Source: an uncultured Bacteroidales bacterium (GTDB lineage: Bacteria > Bacteroidota > Bacteroidia > Bacteroidales > UBA3824). From it: DNA of 64,000 nucleotides. The notes under the pieces are model-generated. The model was not told where the DNA came from. It searched no databases and worked only from the letters and a program-made list of their open reading frames with translations. Position numbers and translations under genes: made by a program. Shown one piece after another: positions 55,599 through 64,000 of this stretch. Within the stretch, counting starts at the first letter, position 1, and each line of letters opens with the position of its first letter. Location of the stretch: NCBI GenBank assembly GCA_937877455.1, contig CALFIU010000134.1, positions 1 through 64,000 on the forward strand, written 5' to 3'.

Positions 55599-58500
55599 AT
55601 GGTTGATAAGTTTTTTATAAAATTATATAATTTTTTTTCAACACGCCAAAGGCTTTTGTTGATTGTTTTTGGTGTAGTGTTTTTAGTTTGTATCTACTTG
55701 GCTTTCAATCTAAAGTTTAGCGAGGATATATCTGATTTTTTGCCACAAGGTAATCAATATTCTAAGGTTTCTGGTGCTATTTCTCAAGCATCAGGCAATT
55801 CAAGAATTTTTGTTTATTTTAGTTCAAAAGATTCTACTTTTGATATACAAAGTATAAAAAAATCTATGGATTTTTTTGTAAAAACAGCCAAACAAAACGA
55901 TAAAAAGCATTATTTCAACGATTTGTCTTCCAAGGTAGATCAAAACCAAGTTGGATATTTGGCGAGTTTTGTACAAGAAAATATCGCTTATTTTGTTGAT
56001 AGTATGTCGTTTAGTAGAATTGATTCTTGTCTTGTAAATTCCGATTCTATTTTAACTGCCACAAAAAAATTGTTGCAACAACCAGTGCCGTCTTTTATAA
56101 AACAAGTTGCTAACAACGATCCGCTTAATATTTTTACGCCAATTTTGGTTGGTTTAAAAAAAATAAATCCAACATCAAATTATTCCATTGATAATGGTTA
56201 TGTGTTTGATAATCAATATAAACGTGGTGTTGTGTTTTTTAATTCTCCTGTTGGAATGAGCGAGAGTGGCAATAATGCTGAGATAATTTCTGCTCTTAAC
56301 GATGCAATAAAAATTACCATTGGAAAGTATCCAGATACTGAAATTAGGCTTTTCGGTCCGCCAGTAGTTGCTGTTTGTAATGCCGAGCGTATAAAAAAAG
56401 ATACCATCGCAACATCTATTGTTTCTACATTGCTTATCCTTGTTGTATTGTGGTTTTCTATTAGAAGTGTTAAAAACTTAACAATTACAGCATTAACGCT
56501 TGCTTTTTCGTTTGCGGCTGCGTTGTCGGCAGCAAAACTAATTTTTGGTGAAATTTCGCTTATTTCGGTGGGTATTAGTGCCGTGTTTACTGGTATTGCG
56601 TTGAATTATCCTTTACACTTTATCACTCATTTTTATCATACTGGTGGCAATATGTCGCTAAATATGAGGGAGATTTCGGCACCACTAACCACAGGAAATA
56701 TTACCACCGTTGTTGCATTTTATTCGCTTATGTTTGCAGATTCTCCTGCTTTAAAGCACCTTGGATTTATTGGTGGTTCGTTGCTTGCCGCGTGTATTTT
56801 GGTTACGCTAACGGTTTTGCCACATGTGGTTAATTACGTGGAAATAAAAAAAAATGAAAACTCTTTTGTTTTTTTTGACCGTATTTTTTGTTTTTTGCAA
56901 AAAAAAGTTGTTGTAATAATTGCTTTGGTTGTTACGCCAATTTTTATATGGTTAAGTTTAAAAACCGAATTTGACGGAGATATGCATCAACTCAACTATA
57001 TGACTCCCGATTTGGCAATTGATATGCAGCGACTTGTAAAAAGCCAATCTCCAGACGGATCCGATGCTATTTATGTGGTTTCTACTGGTGAATCAATTGA
57101 TAAAGCCCTTGAAAATCATGAGTTAACGTTGCCTATTTGTGATTCGCTAATTAAAAATAAAATTGCCACCGATGTAGTTGGAATTGGAAATTTTTTGCCA
57201 TCAGAAAATAGCCAACGTAAAAAGATTGCTCGTTGGAACAATTTTTTGTCCATGTATAAAGATTCGCTCTTGGCTACGGTGGATAATTTTGTTGAAAAAA
57301 ATGATTCAAAAAATATTTTTAGTGGTTTTAGTCAACTGCTTGACAAAGATTTTGAAGTAAAAAAATGTAGTTATTTTGCTCCTTTGACTGCTATTTTCAA
57401 CGGCGGATATATTGTAGAAAACAATCAAGGATTTGCTGTGGTGAGTATTATACGGGCAAAACCAGAAAATACTTCAGCCGTTGAAAATGCTTTTGCTTCC
57501 CTTAGCTGTGATATAAGTGCTTTTGATGAGCATGTTGTATCATCGCAACTTACCCAAGCTTTGTCCTCAAATTTTAATTATGTTTTGTTTGCAGCAGCGG
57601 TGTTAGTGTTTGGCTTTTTAACTTATTCTATGCGTAGTGCAGAATTGGCTGTTGTTACTTTTATTCCATTGACTATTAGTTGGTTTTGGATTATGGGTAT
57701 AATGTTTTTGTTTGATATTAAATTTAATATTGTAAATATTATACTTGCAACTTTTATTTTTGGACAGGGCGACGATTATGCCGTTTTTATAACAGAAGGT
57801 TTAATGTATGAATATGCTACACGAAGAAAAGTGCTTGGCTCTTTTAAACGTTCTGTGGCGGTGTCGTCTGTTATAATGTTTATAGGCATTGGATCACTTA
57901 TTTTTGCAAAACACCCTGCTATGCAAAGCCTTGGTATTGTGGTTGTTATTGGAATGTTTTCAGTTGTGGTGGCGGCTTATATTTTTCCACCGCTTGTTTT
58001 TAATTTTCTAATTAAGGACAAAAAATCGCAACCGAGATTATATCCATACAATTTTAGAAGTATTTTTGTTTCGGCATACTACTTTTTAGGTTTTGTAATT
58101 GCGTGTCTAAGGTTAACGATGGTATTTGTTTGGTTTAAACTTACCAATAAAAAAGGCGATGCAGCGCAACTACGTTTTCATGAAAAAATGCAGAAATGTG
58201 TTGGACTTGTCAATCATTGTCCGCGTGTTAAACTAACGATTGATAATAGTGTAGGTGAAAATTTTGAAAAACCTGCAGTAATAATTGCCAATCACGAATC
58301 TGCCCTTGATATTTTGTGCATACAGAGTTTATTTGCAAAGATTCTTTTTATTACCAACGACAAACAACAAAAAAATATTCTTTACGGACGATTGCTAAAA
58401 ATTGCCAATTTTTACCCCGCATCGTTGGGATATGATGTTTTAGCCACAAGACTCAAACCATTTGTTAATCAAGGTTATTCAGTTATGATTTTCCCCGAAG

Positions 58501-59114
58501 GTACGCGTAGTTGCGATGCAAAACTCCATCGTTTTCATCAAGGTGCATTTTATCTTGCGCGTCAGTTACAAGTTGATGTCCTTCCAATAGCATTGTATGG
58601 ATTGGGTGGCGTGTTAAAAAAAGAGGATTTAATTCTTCGTCCGGGACAAATGCATGTAAAACTTTGTAGTAGAGTGCCACTTAGCGATAAGATGTTTGCT
58701 GAAACAAATTTGGAAACAGCACGTAATTTTAGACATTATTTTATTTCAGAACTGAAAAAAATGTCAGAAAAAATTGAAACTTCCGAATATTTTAAGCCGC
58801 TTATAATTTACAATTATATTTATAAAGGTGCGGAAGTATATACTGAGGCAATAAAATCGATGAAAAAAAGTTATGATTTTATCGATAATTTTGGACAAGA
58901 AGAAAAAAAGGTGTTGTTTAAAAATTGTGGTTATGGTTATGTGCCGTTGCTTTTTGCTTTGGTTAACAAAAAGTCGGTTGTTTTTGCTACCGATAATGAC
59001 GAAAATAAAATAATTGTAGCCGAAAATTGTGCCGTTGTTCCAAAAAATTTAACATATTTGCATCAAATTAATGATGATAGTTTTGATACGGTTTTAGATT
59101 GCGACAACTTGTAG
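55599..59114 (+). CDS. MMPL transporter-acyltransferase-methyltransferase fusion
   Basis: An 1171-residue fusion. Residues ~1-830 are an MMPL/RND-type exporter with twelve membrane segments and two large periplasmic loops. Residues ~870-1060 form a PlsC-like lysophospholipid acyltransferase (NHESALD: His899, Asp904; FPEGTRS 965-971). The last ~100 residues look like the N-terminal half of a SAM methyltransferase (VLFKNCGYGYVPLLFAL, ATDNDENKII) and end abruptly, so this part may be shortened. Such trifunctional proteins accompany aryl-polyene/flexirubin-type clusters in Bacteroidota and are thought to acylate and move the polyene lipid to the outer membrane. Confidence 0.87.
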   Translation: MVDKFFIKLYNFFSTRQRLLLIVFGVVFLVCIYLAFNLKFSEDISDFLPQGNQYSKVSGAISQASGNSRIFVYFSSKDSTFDIQSIKKSMDFFVKTAKQNDKKHYFNDLSSKVDQNQVGYLASFVQENIAYFVDSMSFSRIDSCLVNSDSILTATKKLLQQPVPSFIKQVANNDPLNIFTPILVGLKKINPTSNYSIDNGYVFDNQYKRGVVFFNSPVGMSESGNNAEIISALNDAIKITIGKYPDTEIRLFGPPVVAVCNAERIKKDTIATSIVSTLLILVVLWFSIRSVKNLTITALTLAFSFAAALSAAKLIFGEISLISVGISAVFTGIALNYPLHFITHFYHTGGNMSLNMREISAPLTTGNITTVVAFYSLMFADSPALKHLGFIGGSLLAACILVTLTVLPHVVNYVEIKKNENSFVFFDRIFCFLQKKVVVIIALVVTPIFIWLSLKTEFDGDMHQLNYMTPDLAIDMQRLVKSQSPDGSDAIYVVSTGESIDKALENHELTLPICDSLIKNKIATDVVGIGNFLPSENSQRKKIARWNNFLSMYKDSLLATVDNFVEKNDSKNIFSGFSQLLDKDFEVKKCSYFAPLTAIFNGGYIVENNQGFAVVSIIRAKPENTSAVENAFASLSCDISAFDEHVVSSQLTQALSSNFNYVLFAAAVLVFGFLTYSMRSAELAVVTFIPLTISWFWIMGIMFLFDIKFNIVNIILATFIFGQGDDYAVFITEGLMYEYATRRKVLGSFKRSVAVSSVIMFIGIGSLIFAKHPAMQSLGIVVVIGMFSVVVAAYIFPPLVFNFLIKDKKSQPRLYPYNFRSIFVSAYYFLGFVIACLRLTMVFVWFKLTNKKGDAAQLRFHEKMQKCVGLVNHCPRVKLTIDNSVGENFEKPAVIIANHESALDILCIQSLFAKILFITNDKQQKNILYGRLLKIANFYPASLGYDVLATRLKPFVNQGYSVMIFPEGTRSCDAKLHRFHQGAFYLARQLQVDVLPIALYGLGGVLKKEDLILRPGQMHVKLCSRVPLSDKMFAETNLETARNFRHYFISELKKMSEKIETSEYFKPLIIYNYIYKGAEVYTEAIKSMKKSYDFIDNFGQEEKKVLFKNCGYGYVPLLFALVNKKSVVFATDNDENKIIVAENCAVVPKNLTYLHQINDDSFDTVLDCDNL

Positions 59115-59137
59115 AAAAACGAATTTTTGTTACTAAA

Positions 59138-60001
59138 ATGAAATTTTTAGTTGTTTTTTTGTTAATGTTTATAAATTTTTATGCTATTGCTCAAAAGCCT
59201 ATAAAACTTTGGGGTAATAAACCTGACGATTATCATAAAAACAAAACTAAACTTTTTGTATATAGTCCCAAAAGTGGTGATAATTCCAAAACAGCCATTA
59301 TTTTTATGCCCGGAGGAAGTTATTGTTATCTTTCCAAACAATATGAAGGGCATATTCCCGCAGAATTTTTTTCAAAAAATATATACACATTTGTACTTTA
59401 TTATCGTCGAGGAATACATGGAAATCGTTATCCTACAATGATAGAAGATATTCAAACTGCAATTTTGTATGTTAAAGAACATTTTGGAATTGATACACTT
59501 GGTGTATGTGGCTTTTCGGCAGGAGGACATTTGTCGGGTTGTGCTGCTTTTTTTTATGATAAAAATTATATAAACTTACCTCAAAATAGAGATAAAAAAA
59601 TATTACGACCTAATTTCGCTGTTATGTGTTATCCCGTGGTTTCTATGACAAGGGATTTTACTCATAAAAAAAGCCGTAGAAATCTTTTAGGACAATATAG
59701 GACTACAACAGCAGAGAATGAAATGTCGTTAGAAAAAAATGTAAATCCAAATTCTCCACCTGTTTATGTGCTTGTATGTAAAGATGATCCAATTGTTGAT
59801 TATCGTAATTCACTTGCACTTGATAGCGCATTGACCCAAACTCAAGTGCCACATTATTTGGATATTAATAATTTTGGTGGGCATGGTTTTGGTGTGTCGG
59901 AAAAAAAGATTAAAAATATTGACAAAACTGCCGCTCAATGGCCGTATAGGTTGGAAGCTTGGCTTGATGAAAATTTTGGAATAAGTTTAAAAATCAAATA
60001 A
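59138..60001 (+). CDS. Exported alpha/beta-hydrolase (esterase-like)
   Basis: A 287-residue protein with signal peptide (ending FYAIAQ; start 59138 chosen because the upstream TTG frame adds a non-signal extension overlapping the fusion gene). Esterase marks: FMPGGSYCYLS as oxyanion segment, nucleophile GFSAGGH (Ser127), CKDDPIVDY Asp region and GGHGFG His. Family resembles acetyl-xylan/endo-xylanase-associated esterases, but position in the lipid cluster suggests a cluster substrate. Confidence 0.82.
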   Translation: MKFLVVFLLMFINFYAIAQKPIKLWGNKPDDYHKNKTKLFVYSPKSGDNSKTAIIFMPGGSYCYLSKQYEGHIPAEFFSKNIYTFVLYYRRGIHGNRYPTMIEDIQTAILYVKEHFGIDTLGVCGFSAGGHLSGCAAFFYDKNYINLPQNRDKKILRPNFAVMCYPVVSMTRDFTHKKSRRNLLGQYRTTTAENEMSLEKNVNPNSPPVYVLVCKDDPIVDYRNSLALDSALTQTQVPHYLDINNFGGHGFGVSEKKIKNIDKTAAQWPYRLEAWLDENFGISLKIK

Positions 60002-60003
60002 AT

Positions 60004-61308
60004 ATGAATGCACCCGAAATTGAGTTTGCACCACTTGATGATATAAAAAAATATCAGGTAAGACGGTTGCAGGAAGCATTAGAGTATGTTGCATCAAATA
60101 GTCCTTTTTACAAAAGGTTGTTTGCTCAAAACAACATAGATTATAAAAAAATAAAAACAATAGAAGATTTAAGGCAAATTCCTTTTACTACAAAACGTGA
60201 TTTGCAACTCTATAATGATGATTTTGTGTGCGTACCGCGCCAAAAAATAATTGATTACATTACAACATCGGGAACTCTTGGCGATCCTGTTACTTTTGCA
60301 ATGACCGACAACGACCTCAATCGCCTTGCTTATAACGAGAAAATATCGTTTACTTGCACTGGTATTCAACCATCTGATATTGTTCAACTTATGACAACAA
60401 TTGATAAGCGATTTATGGCTGGATTGGCATACTTCCTTGGTCTTAGAGCGTTGGGGGCAGGTGTTATACGTGTTGGAAATGGTATTCCCGAACTTCAATG
60501 GGATACAATTCGTAGGATAAAACCAACGGCTATTATGTGTGTGCCATCGTTTATTCCTCATATAATAGATTATGCCGAAAAAAATGGAATTGATTATAAA
60601 AATACATCTGTAAAAAAAATTATTTGTATAGGTGATAGCCTTAGAAATCAGGATTTTACACCTAATTTGTTGGCGACACAAATATTAGATAAATGGCCTA
60701 TAAAACTTTATTCTACATACGCATCTACTGAAATGTCCACCACATTTGCAGAATGTGATTATGGTTGCGGTGGGCATCATCATCCCGAACTTATTATTGT
60801 TGAGTTTGTTGACGAAAATGGAAATGCTGTTGCAGAAGGCGATGCTGGAGAAGTAGTTGTTACAACGCTTGGTGTTGAAGGAATGCCGTTGGTAAGATTT
60901 AAAACTGGAGATTTAGCAACTTTCCATACAGAAAAATGCAAATGTGGGCGTACTTCTTTTCGCATAAGTAGTATAATTGGTAGGCTTAATCAAATGGTAA
61001 AGTACAAAGGCACAACACTTTATCCTCCTGCTATTTTTGATGTACTCGACAATACTTATTTTGTGCAAAATTATGTTGTAAAGGTTTTGCTAAATTCTGA
61101 TGGCACTGATCGTGTAGTGGTTTGTATAGGATTAAAGTCTCGTCCGTATGATGATAATCAGATGATTATAAAGGATTTAAAAGATCGTTTTAGGGCTCGC
61201 ATAAGAGTTGCTCCAGAAATTGAAATTCTTGCTTGCGATGAAATTCAAAAACTTAATTTTCCGCAAATGAGTCGTAAACCTGTTAAGTTTTTGGATTTGC
61301 GGAAATAA
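60004..61308 (+). CDS. Phenylacetate-CoA ligase-like AMP-forming enzyme
   Basis: A 434-residue PaaK-family adenylating enzyme with YITTSGTLGDPVTF (P-loop-like), STYASTEMST, VRFKTGDLATFH and the Cys-rich CKCGRTSFRI stretch, then IIGRLNQMVKYKGTTLYPP. It likely activates an aromatic acid (for example coumarate or cinnamate-like starter) for loading on the ACP; substrate inferred from cluster type. Starts 2 bases after the esterase stop. Confidence 0.85.
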   Translation: MNAPEIEFAPLDDIKKYQVRRLQEALEYVASNSPFYKRLFAQNNIDYKKIKTIEDLRQIPFTTKRDLQLYNDDFVCVPRQKIIDYITTSGTLGDPVTFAMTDNDLNRLAYNEKISFTCTGIQPSDIVQLMTTIDKRFMAGLAYFLGLRALGAGVIRVGNGIPELQWDTIRRIKPTAIMCVPSFIPHIIDYAEKNGIDYKNTSVKKIICIGDSLRNQDFTPNLLATQILDKWPIKLYSTYASTEMSTTFAECDYGCGGHHHPELIIVEFVDENGNAVAEGDAGEVVVTTLGVEGMPLVRFKTGDLATFHTEKCKCGRTSFRISSIIGRLNQMVKYKGTTLYPPAIFDVLDNTYFVQNYVVKVLLNSDGTDRVVVCIGLKSRPYDDNQMIIKDLKDRFRARIRVAPEIEILACDEIQKLNFPQMSRKPVKFLDLRK

Positions 61309-61310
61309 AA

Positions 61311-61361
61311 TTTTTTTAATAGATTAGCCAACAAGTTGCTGTTGGTTAGTCTATTAAAAAA
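61311..61361. terminator. Bidirectional terminator between convergent halves of the cluster
   Basis: AATAGATTAGCCAACA (61318-61333) pairs with TGTTGGTTAGTCTATT (61340-61355), two G-T type mismatches, flanked by T7 and A-rich runs. The minus-strand stop codon at 61346-61348 lies inside the stem. Confidence 0.85.
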
Positions 61362-61984
61362 TTTGTTTGGCATATTTTGGATATGTTTTCTGGTGAAAAA
61401 TCTAATTTGCTATCTACATTGTTTCGAGAAACCAAAAACATCGTTGCTTGGGGTTTAAAATCTTTGCAATTTAGCCAACTACTTAATACATAGTTTGTTT
61501 CTGTTTTATAAAATAAATCGTTTGTGAGGTTGAAAATTTCTTCTGCGTTAAATTTTTCTATTACATAAAATGTTGATTCTCCAAAAAACTTGTTACGGAT
61601 GCATATTTCACCAGTTACAATGTTGGGAAGTGTGTAAACAAAAAGCGACGGAGCAGGAAAAAAGTTTTCGCTGTCGGTTATGGTTTTTTGGTAGTTGATG
61701 TCTGTTTCTAATGATGAAATTCTGTTGAATGCCACCACCGAAATGTCTTTACGGTTTTGTAATTCTGGGTGGTTGGAAACAATAAATTCCGACAAAAGGA
61801 ATCCTGTTTTCGACAGGTTGTCCATTTTGTAAAATTTTGGGTAATTTATATTTAGTGTTTTGTAAATTGTTGTAAGATAGTCGGTTGTATCTAAGTCTGA
61901 ATAATCGTTTTTTTGTTGGTTGTTTAAATTTCCAAATTTGTTTTTTATCTGATTTATGAACGAAAAATCTATTATTGCTGCCAT
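61346..61984 (-). CDS. Non-catalytic ketosynthase-like half protein
   Basis: A 212-residue protein matching the N-terminal half of ketosynthases (PF13723-like): FYKMDNLSKTGFLLSEFIV, VVAFNRISSLETDINYQKTI and LFVYTLPNIVTGEICIRN, with GESTFYV where the active-site Cys region should be. It ends before the His motifs. Together with the complete ketosynthase 2 bases upstream (61987) it resembles the small accessory ketosynthases of flexirubin/aryl-polyene clusters. Confidence 0.75.
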   Translation of the reverse strand: MAAIIDFSFINQIKNKFGNLNNQQKNDYSDLDTTDYLTTIYKTLNINYPKFYKMDNLSKTGFLLSEFIVSNHPELQNRKDISVVAFNRISSLETDINYQKTITDSENFFPAPSLFVYTLPNIVTGEICIRNKFFGESTFYVIEKFNAEEIFNLTNDLFYKTETNYVLSSWLNCKDFKPQATMFLVSRNNVDSKLDFSPENISKICQTNFLID

Positions 61985-61986
61985 TT

Positions 61987-63117
61987 TTATTCTCCTTTTT
62001 TAAATATTGCAGCGGCATTTGTTCCGCCAAAGCCCGAAATTAGTTTTATGAAACAGTTTTTGTCTGTGTTGGTGTTTTTTGTTGTTGGACAAACATTCCT
62101 ACTAACTCCAAGTGTTTGGAATCCTTCTGTTTTTAAAATTAGTCCGTCGTTAATCTCATACGAAGAAATTATAGTTTCTAAAATTCCTGCTGCACCAAGA
62201 GTATGCCCATAATAGCCTTTAAGCGAGTTGATTGGAATTTTATTTAACATTGCGCGATCTATTGCAATAGCTTCCATTTCGTCGTTGTATGGTGTGGAAG
62301 TTCCGTGGCAATTGATAAAGGCTATGTCGTTAATATTAGCATTGGATATTATATCGGTGAGAGCGTTGTAACTACCTTCGCCAGTGCGAGATGGTCCAGA
62401 AATATGGTTGGCATCATTTCTTATTGAACCTTTTAAAAATGATATTTTTTTATCATTTTTTTTGTATTTTGACATTACAACTGTTGCTGCTGCTTCGCCG
62501 ATGTTGAGCCCACACCTATCTTGGTCAAATGGGCGACAGGGTAGGGGAGAAAGTGCTTTGAAAGACATAAAACCAGAAATGGTAAATTTGCTAAGCACAT
62601 CTGCGCCAGTTACAACAATGTTTTCTAATCTGCCTTGTTCTATTGCGCGTACAGCTGTTATTATGGCACAAACTCCTGATATGCAAGCGTTTGAAACAAC
62701 AGAGTAGTTGTTGTTGCCAAAAAATCCTGCTACAAGTTTGGCGGTGTGCCATAGTTGAACGCGTTGTTGGTCGTAGTTGGGGTGTTCTAAGAGTTGGATG
62801 TTGCCTTTTGTGGTTGAAAGTATAAAGGCTGTCTGGGGCGATGACGCATCAATATCGGCTTCTTTTATGGCATAAAAAGCCGAAAGTGTAGACAATTTTT
62901 CAAATTTGGTGTATTTGTGTGGGTTTTGAAGAGTTTCGCCATAAAACAATTCGTTGAGTTTGGTATCGTCGGTTTGTGAGGTACAGAAATTTCCTTCCAT
63001 TCCAAACATATTTTGCGATGTTTTTAGTCCCGAAATACCATTTTTGAGGTTGCGATAGTTTTCTTCTGACGAAAAACCAAGTGCTGAAATTATATTGTCG
63101 GCTATAATGTTTACCAT
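61987..63117 (-). CDS. Beta-ketoacyl-ACP synthase (catalytically complete)
   Basis: A 376-residue ketosynthase with Cys145 (SNACISG), His271 (NCHGTSTPYNDE) and His305 (YGHTLGAAG), a full triad. Somewhat shorter than FabF. It pairs with the truncated homologue downstream and follows the acyltransferase with 14 bases between. It should act on the cluster ACP, perhaps at initiation. Confidence 0.88.
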   Translation of the reverse strand: MVNIIADNIISALGFSSEENYRNLKNGISGLKTSQNMFGMEGNFCTSQTDDTKLNELFYGETLQNPHKYTKFEKLSTLSAFYAIKEADIDASSPQTAFILSTTKGNIQLLEHPNYDQQRVQLWHTAKLVAGFFGNNNYSVVSNACISGVCAIITAVRAIEQGRLENIVVTGADVLSKFTISGFMSFKALSPLPCRPFDQDRCGLNIGEAAATVVMSKYKKNDKKISFLKGSIRNDANHISGPSRTGEGSYNALTDIISNANINDIAFINCHGTSTPYNDEMEAIAIDRAMLNKIPINSLKGYYGHTLGAAGILETIISSYEINDGLILKTEGFQTLGVSRNVCPTTKNTNTDKNCFIKLISGFGGTNAAAIFKKGE

Positions 63118-63131
63118 TGGTAATGAATATG

Positions 63132-64000
63132 TTAATTAAAAAAATCGTAAAAATTAAACCATTGACATTTATATTGTGCTACGTATTTCTCCAGTAGTTT
63201 TACGTATTTTTCTGCCATTTCTTCTGCTTGTTTTTTGGGCGAAATGTCAGTGGTACATTCTATACGGTTGACATAAATTTTATATTTGCGTGTTGATATT
63301 TTATATACAAAAACCGCCAATACAGGAACTTTTCTAATTGCAGCAACCGCAAACGGACCTACAGGAAATTTTGCATTGGCTTTTCCAAAACTACATGTTA
63401 TAGATTTTTGCGATCCAAAAATTCTGTCGGCAGGCATAACTGCAATGTCGCCGTTTTCTAAGGCTTGGTTTATTGTAAATAGGTGGCTCATGTCGTCTTT
63501 TACAGCGAGCATTTCTATGTTGTTTTGGCTAAATTGGCTAAAACGTTGAACGGTAAGTAATTGAGATTCACCACCAAAAACAAGTGCGTATATTTTTTTT
63601 ATGTCTTGATGCAGTAGGTAGCCACATATTTCAAAGTTGCCAGTGTGAGAGCCTACCATCATAAATCCTTCTTGACCAGAGCATAGTGTGTTGAAATTCT
63701 CAATGCCTATAATTTCTGTTTTAAACTTATGTTTTTGACCCGAAAAAATCGAAAATCTGTCGAGCATTACTTTGCCAAACGTGTTATAGGTTTTCCATGA
63801 TAAAAAAAATGATTTTATTTTTCCGTAGCCATAAACTTTTTGAAAATAGCTAATTGCAGCGTTGCGTGCTTTTTTGCCAAAAATGAGATAAAAAGGTATA
63901 ACCAAGTACATAAAAAAATATCCAATTGTAACATCGCAATGTTTGAACAAAAATATCAATGATTTTTGTCCAAAGTAGCCTCCACCTGTTACGCCTTTCC
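63132..64000 (-). CDS. LpxL/HtrB-like lysophospholipid acyltransferase (5' end outside window)
   Basis: At least 289 codons. The frame stays open through the right edge, reading KGVTGGGYFGQKSLIFLFK before the TTG at 63959 that would otherwise look like a start, so the true start lies beyond 64000. Motifs include GSHTGNFEICGYLL (His-x4-Glu-type catalytic site) and ADRIFGSQKSITCSFG. In aryl-polyene/flexirubin clusters such an enzyme attaches the polyene chain to a glycerolipid-like head. Confidence 0.82.
   Translation of the reverse strand, partial: KGVTGGGYFGQKSLIFLFKHCDVTIGYFFMYLVIPFYLIFGKKARNAAISYFQKVYGYGKIKSFFLSWKTYNTFGKVMLDRFSIFSGQKHKFKTEIIGIENFNTLCSGQEGFMMVGSHTGNFEICGYLLHQDIKKIYALVFGGESQLLTVQRFSQFSQNNIEMLAVKDDMSHLFTINQALENGDIAVMPADRIFGSQKSITCSFGKANAKFPVGPFAVAAIRKVPVLAVFVYKISTRKYKIYVNRIECTTDISPKKQAEEMAEKYVKLLEKYVAQYKCQWFNFYDFFN

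Overview
The window reads as a chromosome segment of an AT-rich Bacteroidota organism, most likely an anaerobic, gut- or rumen-type member of the Bacteroidales. Support comes from many TTTG / TAnnTTTG promoters (the Bacteroidota -33/-7 consensus), a type IX secretion type-B C-terminal domain, a FeoA-FeoB fusion, a glycogen synthase-phosphorylase fusion, an MMPL/acyltransferase/methyltransferase fusion, and a truncated aryl-polyene/flexirubin-type ketosynthase cluster. No rRNA, tRNA or CRISPR array was seen. Species-level identity cannot be read from the sequence alone.

Region 1 (1-16.1 kb) is the most unusual part. It looks like a ribosomally made, post-translationally modified peptide (RiPP) locus. 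A divergent TPR/membrane regulator-like lipoprotein (29-1597, minus) faces a co-directional block with a radical SAM/SPASM maturase (1886), two short Cys-rich precursor-like genes (3281, 3713), two paralogous outer-membrane beta-barrel proteins (4071, 6408), an M50-type membrane metalloprotease with a PqqD-like N-terminus (8680), an O-antigen-ligase/TPR membrane protein (9854), a transglutaminase-like/discoidin-like lipoprotein (11683), a third precursor (13505) and a third barrel paralogue (13818). The precursors share a leader motif (LPEF..L.DLE.RLETDP....GA) and diverge completely in the Cys-rich core. Hairpins lie between precursor and barrel genes in both modules.

Region 2 (16.1-23.7 kb) holds a Rpn-type PD-(D/E)XK nuclease, an orphan lipoprotein, and two copies of a two-gene unit: a multi-TM DUF6057-like protein followed by a CxxCH-containing beta-propeller lipoprotein. 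The copy at 20.8-23.6 kb is intact. The copy at 18.1-20.7 kb is decayed by a frameshift and by loss of sequence at the gene junction.

Region 3 (23.7-51.8 kb) is mostly housekeeping and envelope genes: a type IX-secreted PKD protein, NAD(P)HX repair enzyme and SGNH esterase in one minus-strand operon; an LTA-synthase-like sulfatase-fold protein; the glycogen synthase-phosphorylase fusion; a sodium/solute symporter; a BspA-like LRR protein; a phosphate-type porin; FeoAB; a tiny lipoprotein with ribF; rpsO; pnp; an M64 peptidase with an ABCG-like transporter; and rmuC.

Region 4 (52-64 kb) is the aryl-polyene/flexirubin-like lipid cluster: ACP, ketosynthase, degenerate ketosynthase, small DMT-type protein, GT2, MMPL-PlsC-methyltransferase fusion, esterase and PaaK-like adenylating enzyme on the plus strand. 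Converging on them from the minus strand are another ketosynthase pair (one truncated and non-catalytic) and an LpxL-like acyltransferase that runs off the right edge. The cluster therefore continues beyond the window.
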